Shown here one piece after another: positions 23,715 to 34,800 of a stretch of DNA of 64,000 nucleotides (positions are counted from its first letter, which is position 1; each line of letters starts with the position of its first letter). This DNA is from Macrostomum hystrix. Taxonomy: Eukaryota > Platyhelminthes > Macrostomidae. Location: the NCBI GenBank assembly GCA_950097015.1, contig CATNEN010000039.1, positions 4,228,001 to 4,292,000 of the forward strand. The letters run 5' to 3'. Below the pieces are notes generated by a model that did no database searches, was not told where the DNA came from, and was given only the letters and a program-made list of their open reading frames with translations. The translations under genes were made by a program, and so were the position numbers.

Positions 23715-24788
23715 GAGAAAAATCGAGCGGTCTTTCTCCTGTTAAGCAGGCGCAAAGTTCCAGTTAGCCCGAAAATGCATGCATGCGCCCTATACCATAG
23801 TAACCTTTGACTGCACAGTAAAGCAGCTACTCTTAGAGTATGAAGTTTCTTGGAAACAAGCAAACTACAATAACCTTCTGTACTGCGATGATCTTGTCAT
23901 ATTTGACCAGGACGGATAACCCAGAACTGCAACATTATATTGACTCGATAAGGTTTCAGAATTCTGTCCACAAAACAACCTTGAAAAAAAGTTTTTCAAA
24001 AAGCCACATCAACCCATCTTCTACTGAGGATGTCAAAGATAGTGAGCAAAGTAGTGCAGAAATTCAGAAAAAACATAAAGAACTAAATGCCGTTTGGGAT
24101 ACATTTGGGATACATCTGCAGAATTAACTGGAATACTACATCCAGGATCCTAAAACATTCATTCGTTATATGCGTTTCCAGGAATTTATTATTGCATATC
24201 AATCTGACGCAAAATATCTACTGCGTTTGTACGTCCCTCTATAATTAAAGACTCTGTTATATATGTACTTTAAACAGTTCATACTACGGTTGACAGGCAG
24301 TAGCAAGGCGGCACATAAAATTGCTTCACAACGCTTTTGGCTTAACTGGTTGAAACTGCCGTCTGACTAGGAACTTTCTTCGAAAAGCGTGTAATTATGC
24401 CGGAAATTCCATGGAAATGCCATGCAGCATAATTGCTCACTTTATTTAGAAACACACGCGCTAGTGAGTCACTTGCTGCCCTAGTCCGACAGGCCCATTG
24501 TCTTTCTTTCCTTCCCACAGATAGCACTCATTCTGAGCAGGCTAAGCAAAAGGCCAAACCACGGAATTTCCACGGATTTTTCGTTGAATTTCTTCCAGAG
24601 AGGCGATGTCGTACTGAAGGTCGAAGGCAGAAAAACTAAATGCGAGTGTATACTTACAGGCAATTCATGATTTAGACTGTTTTTTGGTGACTAAACCACT
24701 TTTTTATTTTCTGTGCGACCCCTCTAGAATCATAAGTGGAAACAGTCGTAACTTTCTGGAACTACTCGAAATCCTCTGAGGTGAAGCA
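23715..24788. other. Spacer upstream of STING gene 3
   Basis: A 95-codon ATG open frame at 23840-24127 has no recognisable domain and AT-rich composition. I do not call it a gene. A pyrimidine-AG acceptor-like site ends at 24727, 61 bases before the STING gene 3 start. Confidence 0.4.
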
Positions 24789-26785
24789 ATGTCCGAAAGA
24801 GTTATGAACGTCGATTTGTTAGCCATCGGTTCGGCGGGAGAAGCAGCGATTCACACAATGGAATTCATTGAGCTTTCCATGAAGGAGTTCGACCTGAATA
24901 TTATTGAACTATCACCAAGCAGCCTAGTCAACATAGAAGAATGCGAGCTACTCAGGGAGTTGCTGCCAACAAGCGACTGTGCAGTTGTCCTTCTACTCAA
25001 CGAGCCAGTACAAGAACCAATGCGGCTGAGACTATTAGCATATCTGCATGAAGTAGCCATCAGAATAGTAAGTTTTATACAATATATCTATTGCAACAGC
25101 TTTTATACACAAATTTGACATCACACAATCTTCTCTAAAACAACAGTGCCCAAATAAGCGAAGACCTGGACTTCATGTAATAAAAAACTTCACTTGCAAC
25201 GCCAAAGTCGGAAAAATCTTCCAAATTGATGAGCAACAGCGGCAGTGTTTTCACTTCTGGGATTTCAAAATAACACCAGTGGAAGAATTCGCTGGGCATT
25301 TACGAACATCAATACAAAGTATGTTTGAATTTCATATACTTGTACCTTTCAGTGTGCCCTTTTTTCCGACAACGATTGACTATTTTACTGGTAAAAACGA
25401 TACTTTTAGAAGTTAGAAGTCCCAGCACTCATGGAGAGAGCTTCGCGTGGCAGCTTGCAGCTGGGTTTCTGTCCTACATTCTGCCTAATTTGAGAGGCCA
25501 GATTCGGGCTTCACTCTTCGACCAAAGCGGCTGCATCAGACAAGATTTGCTGACCGAGTTCAGAGTCACGGGCATTGACCCGACCAGAATTCTCGTCGTT
25601 CCGAGGTTCCTGCTGGTGCTCGATGAGCGCATTGTGCTCGGTCAGCAGTCGGTGTCCAGCATGTGTCCGCAACACCTGTTTCCCGGCTGCTCAAAGATCT
25701 GCAGCGCATCCACTGAGCTGAGCCTCGAGTTCGACAGTCCTGGATACAAGAAGCGAGTGCCAGCATACCTGATGCAGCTCGAGCAGCCCCTCACAAAGGG
25801 TCAGTCGACATTCACACACGCTGTGATCTTCGGCGGCTATGCTGCACCGATGTTCGTCATGCAGAAGCTGAGCATGAGCGATGAAGAGAAGAAGCAGATG
25901 TTTGAGCAGTTCAGAGATGAGCTCAGCTTCATTCAGCATCACCCGAGAGCGAATGCGATTCTGAGAGAGCTCAGCGACTGCAGCTCAGATGGCGTCAGCG
26001 AGTCGGAGCCGAGTGCACTTCACGTGATCGACATGAAGGAGGAAGACTCGCTGAGGTCTTCCATCGTTGCTAGCATTGAGGACTTTCTGCTTTTTGATGA
26101 CTGGAGCTTGGTTTCAGGTGTCATAGAGCAGTTGTGCGAGCTGTCATTCGATTTTCCTGTCAAGTCGACGGCCTTTGCCTTGGCTGCGAACGTGTGGTTT
26201 GGATTTGCTCAGCTTGTCAGTGATTGTAAGTTCATATTGTGGCTTTTTAATTGTTAATTGCTTTCTTCTTATCAGCAGACAGCCTTTATCATTCGGAGCC
26301 AAACTCACTTTATTGTAGACCTTTCGCAACTATCCACTGATGGGGAGCAGATGCCGTTCGACCTGCCGTACTTCTTCGTGATCCCGAGGAGCGGTCGCTT
26401 CCCTGACGAGTCGAAGCTGCTCAGCCGGTTCGCCGAGGTCGGAGCTCAGTCGAGTGTGCAGGAGTTTCGAGCAGCCAGCGGCAGACGCTACAGCTTCCGA
26501 GTGCACGAGTGGAGGTCGCGCAGGATCGCATTCGAGATTCCGCCGTGTGTGCTCGGGCTTCGAAGGCAGGCGGAGTGCGGCGTCGGTGGAATCGACGCAG
26601 GAGACCTGCCGACTCACCTTGCCGAGCTCCGAGACGCTCTCAGCAAGCTCGCTGCAGACGGTGGAGACCGATTCCGGGTGGTCGAGTGGGATGACGTCAC
26701 TGGCTTTGAACAGCTTCTGTGGACTGATCCGACTAGTGGTTACTGTTTGAGTCTATTGGACTTTTTGGAAACCCGTTTTTTCTGA
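24789..26785 (+). CDS. Tandem STING-domain protein, gene 3 (complete)
   Basis: CDS join(24789-25067, 25147-25318, 25410-26225, 26319-26785), 577 residues. Intron number and phases (0, 1, 1) equal those of gene 2. The N-terminal alpha/beta domain (about 150 residues: VDLLAIGS strand, FIELSMKEFDLNIIEL, CAVVLLLNEP strand, ending CFHFWDFKITPVEEF and a helix) has the same layout as gene 2 but little sequence identity. STING domains 1 and 2 are almost identical to gene 2, apart from the stretch between them (SGVIEQLCELSFDFPVKSTA) and the C-terminus (FEQLLWTDPTSGYCLSLLDF), which resembles gene 1 here more than gene 2. The acceptor for exon 3 could instead lie five bases further on (25414/25415), changing one or two residues. 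Poly(A) signal AATAAA at 27171. Probably a soluble cyclic-dinucleotide receptor with a different N-terminal module. Confidence 0.85.
25433..26710 (+). repeat. Near-identical STING-exon blocks shared with gene 2
   Basis: This is the partner of 21027-22310. The offset is 4406 bp in block 1 and 4400 bp in block 2, so the diverged segment between them differs by 6 bp. Confidence 0.95.
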
Positions 26786-27170
26786 ATACGTTTGTGCATC
26801 TTTGTAAATCGTCTTGGTCGATTCCTTTGTTAATTTTTAATTGCAAGTCATTCAGACTTTAGAAATTTGTTAATTCATGTGCCGTTGTTTGCTATTTAGT
26901 GCTTGAATTAGCTTGTTTTTAAATCGTTTCATTCTTACGATATTTAACGTACACGAACTCGTGCATACTATGTACGACCGTTAGTATTGATCTGAGCATT
27001 ATTTTTTGTCCGTATAGACACGCAAATAACATAGTGTTGAACTTTGCTAAAAAATCATACAGCTTTACTTTGTATATTTGATGCGTTCTTAAATTCACTA
27101 CGAAATGCTTGTATCTCTGCTAGATCTGGCTTATAGAAATGCTACTTAGTTTCTGATGTTGTTTATGTTA

Positions 27171-27176
27171 AATAAA
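27171..27176 (+). promoter_or_regulatory. Poly(A) signal of STING gene 3
   Basis: AATAAA about 390 bases after the stop codon; no earlier perfect signal was seen. Confidence 0.5.
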
Positions 27177-28009
27177 AACATTTCATCAAACTAAGTGCTG
27201 CTTAAAGGAAAAATATTATTTTTTCAAAATGGAAAGGTTAGCTCGTAAATAGGGCATGCTTTTCTATGAGTATAGTGATTCACGTAGACGTGCATAGCGC
27301 TTGTCGCGGCCGTACCGCTGTGAAAATTCTGTGAAAGACCCGTGGAATTTCCGCGGCACTTCCAAATGGCCGACTGTTATCACTCAGACAAAATAAAAAA
27401 AAACATTTTGCTTCGTAAAAATTACGAAGCTTTTGTCGCCGGCAGAAGAAAAAAACAATTGGAGGAGCATGGATTTTTATAAATTGGCTCGTCCAGAGCT
27501 GAACTGAGTCGTGTTGAAGTTCAGCATTCCATGTAGTACATGGCTGATGTTCGTTAATTTATTCTTATCGTGTCTAATGCGATTGTGAGACTAATGATCA
27601 ATAAACAAAATTAAAATAAATATTAATTACTCATGAAGCTTTATAATATTCGTTGAAGCAACATGTTTTGCTGGATATGTTAAAAGAACAGCATTGGATC
27701 TTCTTTGAATAAAAATTTATCAACATTTTAATGTGAAAAAACGTGCAAAGTTTCTATCTCACTAGTGCCTTTTCTCGTGAAAATCTGCCTTAAATAAATT
27801 TTCCAAGAAACGAAGAGTCCCGTCCATCTTCTTCTAGTGGTCCTTAAAACTGAAGTGTACAATGAAGCACAACACTTGCGAAGCTCAAACCACTTCCCCT
27901 CTAGGATTGAAAGCCTTTTTCGCGCAATATCTATCGAAACTTGACGCACAAAATAACAGTATCATCAAACAGGGTGATAAAAATTTGGCGGCCTTCGCTG
28001 TTTGGCCGA
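27177..28009. other. AT-rich spacer
   Basis: No supported gene. It ends sharply at a GC-rich tract that starts near 28000. Confidence 0.4.
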
Positions 28010-28407
28010 TCTTCTCGGCAGCCTGGGAGCAGCTGGTCAGTTACGGCTTCGGTGTCATTCGGGCCATCGTCGCCGTTCAGCTGCAGCTGCTCCCAGGCGT
28101 CGGGCGCAACAGGGTATGCGGCCAGTCCGCAGCGTCGTGCACCTGCTCGTGATCAGGTACCCCTGGCTACGGCTGGGGGGAAAGGTGACACCCTGTGACC
28201 TTAACAAGGTACGCAGCTGGACTGCGGGTCTGGCGCTGCTTTCTGTGGCTCTCTAAGGCCCAAGGTCTCGCCGTGCCGAGGGGCGCTTGGCCGGGGAGTA
28301 GTCCGGTCGTTAGCGGCTTCTTTTTCTTATTTCTTTTTATCTTGTGAGTCACCGCTCCTCCCGCTTTCAGCGATGGCTTCTTCCACCTATTTTATTAAAT
28401 ATAATGA
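28010..28407 (+). mobile_element. GC-rich leader of a retroelement relic
   Basis: The composition changes abruptly from AT-rich to GC-rich at about 28000 and stays so through the ORF1-like frame downstream, suggesting a single inserted element. It contains several stop codons in all frames and probably corresponds to a 5' untranslated region. Confidence 0.4.
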
Positions 28408-29347
28408 AACCGTGAACCCCCGGTTGCTCCGGCCGCTTCCAACCGCGCCAACGTCGCCCCATCGGGTGCTACCGGACCTGCTGCCGCCCCATCTGACGGC
28501 AGATCCGTCTCTGGGCCTCTAGACATCCGGTCCAAAGAAGCCCGTCACGGTCGCAACCAACGTCGCAATGAGCGGCGACGGCGGCAACGTGGGAGGGAGG
28601 CCGCGGGTCGGCAGCCCGCGGAGGTGGTGCCTCAAGTGGGCGAAGGTGCGGTTGGGCCGAAAGGAGCCACCGCTACCCCAGCCCCTCGGGAAACCGCCTC
28701 CGCTGGGTCACCACCCGGCGAGCCCATCGTCAGCGCGGCTGGGCCATCTGGAGCCGCCGCACATGCAACGGTGGCGAGCGAGGCTCCGGCCATCCAGCCA
28801 TCTACCGAACTCAAGGCGTCCTACGCCTCCAAGGCCAGCGCCATGCTCCAACCCGCGGTCATTGTTTTTGCGGAAGAGCAAGACCTCACGGCCGAGCAGC
28901 TCGACAGTGCCTGGCGCACAATCGATGCTTCGCTCATCGACCAGTTTCTGACAGGCCGCCCTGTGAGTGTGGACAAGTCAGCTAAGACGGACGGCTGCAT
29001 CTTCATCTGTTGCAACTCGAAGGAGAGCAGCCGAGCTCTACGCGAGCTTCTGCCACAGCTAAAGTGGCCTAGGAAGCTCGGCAAGCTTACCTTTGCCAAC
29101 GCCAAAAGACCGAGCGCGTCCGCGTTTGGATTCCGAATGGCAGTGCCATCAAATCTGGGGATCAGCTTAGGCAGATTCGGCTGAAGCTGCACCCTGACCT
29201 TGAGGCCAACGGGCTCCTCCACCATGCCTCCTCCCGCAAGGAGAAAGGGTTCACGGTGATCCTGGGGCTCTCGAATGCGTGGACCAAGCGCTTGCCGCCA
29301 AAGTTCGTCATTCACCTTGGACTTACTCGGCTGACCATCCTCCGCTG
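28408..29347 (+). pseudogene. Retroelement ORF1-like (DUF4780-type) relic with a frameshift
   Basis: The open frame begins near 28408 without an ATG. It has a low-complexity Pro/Ala/Arg-rich N-terminus with a basic run (NQRRNERRRRQRGRE). An alpha/beta domain follows (AVIVFAEEQDLTAEQLDSAW, GCIFICCNSKESSRALREL). At about 29105 an extra A in CCAAAAG shifts the frame; in the next frame it continues as KTERVRVWIPNG, then KGFTVILGLSNAW, and stops at about 29347. The VRVWIP..., LGL layout resembles DUF4780-type proteins from invertebrate retroelements; that link is from memory of the family and is tentative. It is a decayed, non-host gene. Confidence 0.5.
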
Positions 29348-29551
29348 AGAGTAGCTGAAAGCTGACGAAGCCAAGCAAGCCAAAACTCCTGAGTCCGGAT
29401 CCGGGGCGCAAGATCCTCCGGCAAAGAAGCAGAGTTAAACGGTGGATCCCCAAGTAGCTCGCGCTGCCGAATCCGGACCTCGTGACCGCAGGCCTGCCAG
29501 GTCCACCCGGAGATCTGGGCTGGTCCAGTGTAGCTGGTTTCAGTCGTCCTG

Positions 29552-29645
29552 ACTCTCGGCCACCACCGTCGCCGGCATATCGCCCGTAGTTTGGTTCCAA
29601 CGCTCCACCAGGCCGTTGCCGCTGGGTTGAAAGGGCTGTATTTAG
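29552..29645 (-). pseudogene. LTR-retrotransposon integrase scrap
   Basis: On the minus strand one frame reads QPFQPSGNGLVERWNQTTG. This matches the conserved P..NGxxER region around the catalytic Glu of retroviral-type (Ty3/Gypsy-like) integrases. Upstream the frame is broken by TAA, and an alternative frame reads KYSPFNPAA, so at least one frameshift is present. Only this fragment is recognisable. Confidence 0.55.
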
Positions 29646-29802
29646 CTGACGCCAGTAGGTGTACAAGAGAACGTCGCCGTTTTTATTCCGCACGACAATC
29701 AGATTGTTGGCCCATGGCGAACTAGATGGATCGATGATGTCATACTGGCCGATCTTCAGTATTTTCAGGCCCTTTCAACTGTAATTTATAGTTTAGATTT
29801 TC

Positions 29803-30348
29803 GTTTAATAACAGTAGGAAGACCACAGGGTACTTCAAATACCCACTAACTATTTCACGATTTTCGCAAAAGTCCACCATAAAGATCGAGATTGTCCGCC
29901 CAAAACAATGAACTAACTTTTAATGACGTCCAACGTCAGATCGTCGAGATATTCAGCGATTCAGTCAAATACCCTGGTGACAAGGACAAATAGCATTGCT
30001 ATGTATCTTTGCCGAATCCATATTTGTTCAAAGGCCTATAAATTTCTGTCAACAATAAAGGCTAACATGGTTAGATGATGACCTTTTCGAGAGCAGAAAA
30101 TTTTTGCTTAAATTGGCGGTTATTGCCACCATACACACCGACAAGAATCGTTGAATATCTTGGCGATGCCGATGTTTTGTGACTCTGGAAGTGCTAAAAA
30201 TTGTATATCGTGTTCTGGATTTTTATGGCGATTTGTTTAATATTTTGGGTCACACAAAAAATAAGAATGTACTTTCCGTGGTCTTTCACATGTTAACAAA
30301 AGGTATTTGAAACACCTTCCGTGGTCTTTCTTATGTTAACAAAGGTCT
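29803..30348. mobile_element. MITE-like element, copy B
   Basis: It shares its left terminus (GGAAGACCACAGGGTACTTC, then AAATACCCAC) and inner blocks (GATCGTCGAGATATTCAGCG; GAATATCTTGGCGATGCCGA) with copy A at 23166-23714. The right terminus is the inverse (GGTATTTGAAACACCTTCCG, then TGGTCTTTC) and is partly duplicated (30276-30312 and 30313-30346). Confidence 0.75.
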
Positions 30349-31160
30349 TTGAAAAAAGTTCCACATTCTTCTGGGACATACCCAAAGTAGCGGCAGGCTA
30401 GCATTATTTGCATTTCTGCATTTTCTGCAGCCAGACTTTCCTCTGTCGCAGGCGAGCGTTGTGCACATGCCGCTCGATGCGATGAAGAATGCCGCATCTG
30501 CTTCCGTTGCAGCAACTGCAAGGCACTCCATTTCCGTCCTCACCTTACTCGAGGCCACTTGTCGATACTCGCCGATGTCATCTCGCTGCAGCCTCCAGTC
30601 AGACGCCAAGCAAAGAAGAACACGGCTGGCAACTGCCAGAAGCAACGCACAGCTTCGCGTCATGCCTTCGCGTCGCGTCATACAAAAATAATTGCCAGAA
30701 ATCTTCCAAATTTTCTGCAGCGCCTCGACTCTTTAGATATAGTGCGGGCTGCATCCTAAAATCTAGCATTCAAATCCATTGTTTCATTTTCTTTAAGTTT
30801 TGCAAGGGAGCCACAATTACGAGAATTACGAGACAAACACGCAGGTGTCCATAATAAATACCAAAGGTTCCAACAATACAGCTCTAAAACCACTGGAGGG
30901 AGAGGAAACTGCTTGTTAACGCTGAATAAAGAATTATATTTACCTCAGGGAATTTAGAATTTTTCGCATTTGCTGCGTTATAATTCGGAATTTTAAAAAA
31001 TGCAAGCCTAGCAACAATGCAAGCTTATAAGGAGCTAAATAAACACAGAATACTGTGTGTTGGAAATGCACGCACGGAAAGACACTTCATGCATTCCCAA
31101 TGAGTTAACTCTCATGGCATGAGTTGCAAGCTAAAGTTGAGCAAGAACCCGCGCCTTTAA
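30349..31160. other. Spacer without supported gene
   Basis: Overlapping frames on both strands at 30331-30854 are mutual shadows and match nothing I recognise. Confidence 0.4.
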
Positions 31161-31394
31161 TTGCCATTCGGCCCTACCAAAGAAGCTGGTCCAATTAAGC
31201 ATATGCCTAAAAGGTGCATTTTTAAGGGAAACGATGTTCTTCATGCCATCTTGGAGGCGCTGGAAATTGGCACTCTTTCGGTCTTCCTGGACATCGAGGG
31301 AGCCTTCAAAAACATGTTGCTCGAAGCTCTCGGCAGAGCCAAAGTGGCCAGTGGCCAGGCCGATGCACCCGCCTTGCACACGCACCTAGCATGA
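31161..31394 (+). pseudogene. Non-LTR retrotransposon reverse-transcriptase fragment
   Basis: The frame contains LHAILEAL, then TLSVFLDIEGAFKNMLLEAL. This is the palm motif A of non-LTR reverse transcriptases (usual form FLDIEGAFDNV), with the catalytic Asp present and the later Asp changed to Lys. No motif C or other retrotransposon domain follows before the stop, so it is a short dead relic. Confidence 0.6.
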
Positions 31395-31462
31395 TCCAGA
31401 ACCCTTGTCCTGGCGCACCTGAACGGTTGCTGGCGTTAAAACACCGGAAAAGTGAACCAACA

Positions 31463-31490
31463 CACTCACGTTTCACGTGAAACGTGAGTG
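31463..31490. repeat. Perfect 28-bp palindrome
   Basis: CACTCACGTTTCAC followed by its exact reverse complement GTGAAACGTGAGTG, centred on CACGTG. There is no spacer, so it could extrude a cruciform or bind a dimeric regulator. It sits 69 bp past the end of the reverse-transcriptase relic. Confidence 0.9.
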
Positions 31491-33256
31491 CAGAACTGTC
31501 GCCAGTCCGAAAATGCGGGCCATGGTCCCATCTCACTCCATCCAACAGCCGGCGTACGTGCAGTTTTTTAGGTTCAATCCAGACCTCACAGAGTCAACAG
31601 TGCCACTTCAGCGCAACGGCTGTTTCTCCCGTCACCGGCGCAAGGACTTCTAAACTACAAGGACTATTATCATACTGTACAAGGCCCTTTTTTTCTGGAC
31701 GGAAAGGGAATAAAAAACGGTGCGTACTCTCCCTGGGACCCAAGATGGTCGGGTGTCAAGTTGCAGAGCGATTCGAGCGATTACAAATCAAATGATGTTG
31801 TTCGAGAATCGGTGGGCATTCCATTGCGGATCCGAATTCGTCCCTTCGGGCTGTCACAACTTGCAGTGTCGGTGGAAAGTTTACAGAAGACTTATTGTGA
31901 CCCATCTTGTCGCATAAACTACGTCTGGCTCTGGTTTGTTTTATTTTTATTATATTTTTAGATATTTTGTGGATTTTAATCATATTAGCGTAGAAGTAAT
32001 TGAGGATTTAAATCTGCCGTCGACGTTGGCAGACAGCACGAAGCTTGGACGCAAGTCTTTCTCGTCGATAGAAGCACTTTTCGTCACCGCGGCTTCTTTA
32101 TTGCCATGGATTCAGTTTTTGCATTTCGAGCACTGTGGCGGGGCACTAATGCACTATATGACCACCGTTCGCCTCAGATTAGCCACAGTTCGATAGCCGA
32201 GTTAGATTTTTGACTGTGTTGTTGAATTTGTCTAGCTAAATATATGTAAATCATAATTTTAATGTTAATATTGTCATCTATATTCTATTAGTTTGATTTG
32301 TTTCTTAATGTTTTGTTTTACTTAATGAAACGCTTATTATAAGAAACAGAACTTGTATTAATTTTCGAATTCCTGTTTGATCTTTATACCGAAATTAACT
32401 TTTTTATCACATGCAGATGCAATTACAGTATATTCAGATTCAAGTCGAAGTATAAAGTGAGGCTGAGATCGATTGAAATTGGTGTGCGTATTTAGGAAAC
32501 AAATATAGCTAAATTTAGAATTTTTACAAGTCTAAATAATGAATATTTTAACACGCTTGAAATCTCAAATTCCGAATAAGAAAACTTTTCAACAAGCCAA
32601 ATGTATGGATATGTTACTGGGCCTTTGGAATCTTCCAACTTGGAGTTGCTGTTGGGAGTGAATTCTAGTCGTTTGGGTAATAGACACGTTGGTAACAACC
32701 AATTCGGTAACAAATGATCTGATCGGGTCTGATCTAGTTTATAGGCCCCTATTGTCTTTTTATGTCACAAATTCTAAATGTGGCAGTAGTTTTGTGTTAT
32801 TTTTTTTAATTCAGCTGCATAATTTTTGTCTTAGTATTTTTTATAAAATGGAGACTGTAAAGTAATAAAAAAGCATGGAGGTGTACCATATATGCATAGA
32901 AATATATACATTTACTTTAAGTCTGAACTGTGATATAATAGCAAATAGGCCTAGCTATAATAAATGTGACCTTTGAATTTTATTGCATTTGAAATCAAGT
33001 ATTGATTCAAGTATAAAAAATTAAATAACTATAAATGTAGAGTAGATCTTCTTTGTTTCTTAATATTCTAAGTATTTATTGTGCATTGCTCTATATTTTA
33101 GTTTAAATAGTCTAAAATTTTATGGCTAGCCAATCAAATTTTAGTTGGCAATTTGAGATGTGACCACATTTCACTATGGTTAAACATTTGGAATAATATG
33201 CTGTTTAACATGTGGCAAGTCACATATTATGTCTATAATACTACAGAAGAGATAAT
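31491..33256. other. AT-rich spacer without supported gene
   Basis: The small frames (31484-32196, 32492-32713) overlap on both strands and have no recognisable features. Confidence 0.4.
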
Positions 33257-34012
33257 AGCAATATTGGGCGATTTTCCTCTTTCGTTCGTCAAATTATTTT
33301 TTCGACAGAAACAAGTTGTGACTACTGAGTAATGTCAGAAAACGACAGTAATGGGATGCTGGGACTTAAATTTTTCTCGGAAAGTTGGATGGAGTTGTTT
33401 AACTAAAGACAAACGGTAATGGTAAATGACATGTAATGACAGTAAATGACAACAATAGGGCACTGCGTCCCGTAGCTTGCTCTGGCATACAGAGAGTCTC
33501 ACAAAGTCCAATATGGTTCAACTGGAGCCCCAGCAGTTCACAGTTCACAGGGGGTAATAGTGCGCAATCCAAAAGAGAATGTTTCCGAACACGTTCTCGT
33601 TGGCCAGCTCGCGCATCGTAAAGCTTATGTCGCACAGCTCCAGCAAGGGACGCAGTTGTCCAGGAGGGACGATGAATGTAGGTGCCGCTGGGCGCCCAGC
33701 CATGTTGCAGTTCGAGTAAAATTTAATAAAATTTAACAAGTGAAGACTCAATGCGATAAGTCAAAGCTCATGCGAGAGTGGGAAGGGGAGCAAGGAGCGA
33801 GTGCAAGCTGCTGCCTATACTCTGCCACGAACCAAGTAGGTGAGTAGTGCCATAGACATGTGTCAGCAGCAACCCCATGTCCTTTCCACTACTGCCACAT
33901 CATTTTTTCAATAGGCACAATTTCAAATGCTGCCACGTCACTTTTTCGCGTCTACGCACCGATTCAAATCGAAAAAATAATTTAACGAACAAAAGAGGAA
34001 AATCGCCCAATA
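33257..34012. mobile_element. Terminal-inverted-repeat element, about 756 bp
   Basis: Left end AGCAATATTGGGCGATTTTC, continuing to about 33305, is repeated inverted at the right end (GAAAATCGCCCAATATTGCT at 33993-34012) with about 49 bp of near-identity per arm. No transposase is recognisable. The minus-strand frames at 33399-33751 are the only coding-like content, and I cannot assign them. Confidence 0.65.
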
Positions 34013-34605
34013 TTGCTGTTTGTTTTGTGTATTTTTTTAGTTTGAATTAGTGTTTATATGTCATGTAGAGTCTGAATTAAAGCCAACTATGGGCCTGGTC
34101 ATGCCACATCATTTTTTAAATGGCCAGAAACAAGGCCAAAATCGCCCAGCTGGGCGCCCAGCCATGTTGCAGTTCGAGTAAAATTTAATAAAATTTAACA
34201 AGTGAAGACTCAATGCGATAAGTCAAAGCTCATGCGAGAGTGGGAAGGGGAGCAAGGAGCGAGTGCAAGCTGCTGCCTATACTCTGCCACGAACCAAGTA
34301 GGTGAGTAGTGCCATAGACATGTGTCAGCAGCAACCCCATGTCCTTTCCACTACTGCCACATCATTTTTTCAATAGGCACAATTTCAAATGCTGCCACGT
34401 CACTTTTTCGCGTCTACGCACCGATTCAAATCGAAAAAATAATTTAACGAACAAAAGAGGAAAATCGCCCAATATTGCTGTTTGTTTTGTGTATTTTTTT
34501 AGTTTGAATTAGTGTTTATATGTCATGTAGAGTCTGAATTAAAGCCAACTATGGGCCTGGTCATGCCACATCATTTTTTAAATGGCCAGAAACAAGGCCA
34601 AAATC
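33688..34605. repeat. Two-copy tandem duplication, 462-bp unit
   Basis: 33688-34149 and 34150-34605 are almost identical, each starting at the 12-bp palindrome CTGGGCGCCCAG. The unit contains the right terminal repeat of the element above, so the element's right end is present twice (34012 and about 34474). This looks like a duplication after insertion. Confidence 0.93.
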
Positions 34606-34680
34606 AAAATATTTTTATAACTTGAGAAAAGCCAGCCACCATTTTATGGCCATAGTTCTGGCCAGCTTGGAGAATTGAAG

Positions 34681-34800
34681 GTAGATGTGGCGTCCCCATA
34701 GTCCATGGACTGAACAGCTATATGCAGCCTTCAGTTTCACCACACAATGTGCTGTCGGCTGCATATCTAACCCTATTGGGGCAGGTGTAATAAATTAATT
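34681..34800 (+). repeat. SINE family II, 3' fragment
   Basis: It matches the reverse complement of 40291-40400: GTGGCGTCCCC, AGTCCATGGACTGAACAGCT, GCAGCCTTCAG, TTGGGGCAGGTGTAAT. The tRNA head is missing. Confidence 0.8.

Noticed and set aside
23840-24127. 95-codon ATG open frame
   Set aside because: Low-complexity, AT-rich, no domain; not distinguishable from chance.
33399-33751. Minus-strand frames with a faint likeness to the MDM2 N-terminal (SWIB-like) domain
   Set aside because: Only short stretches (FTMREL, CELLGLQ) fit, in two frames and inside a transposable element; too weak to call.
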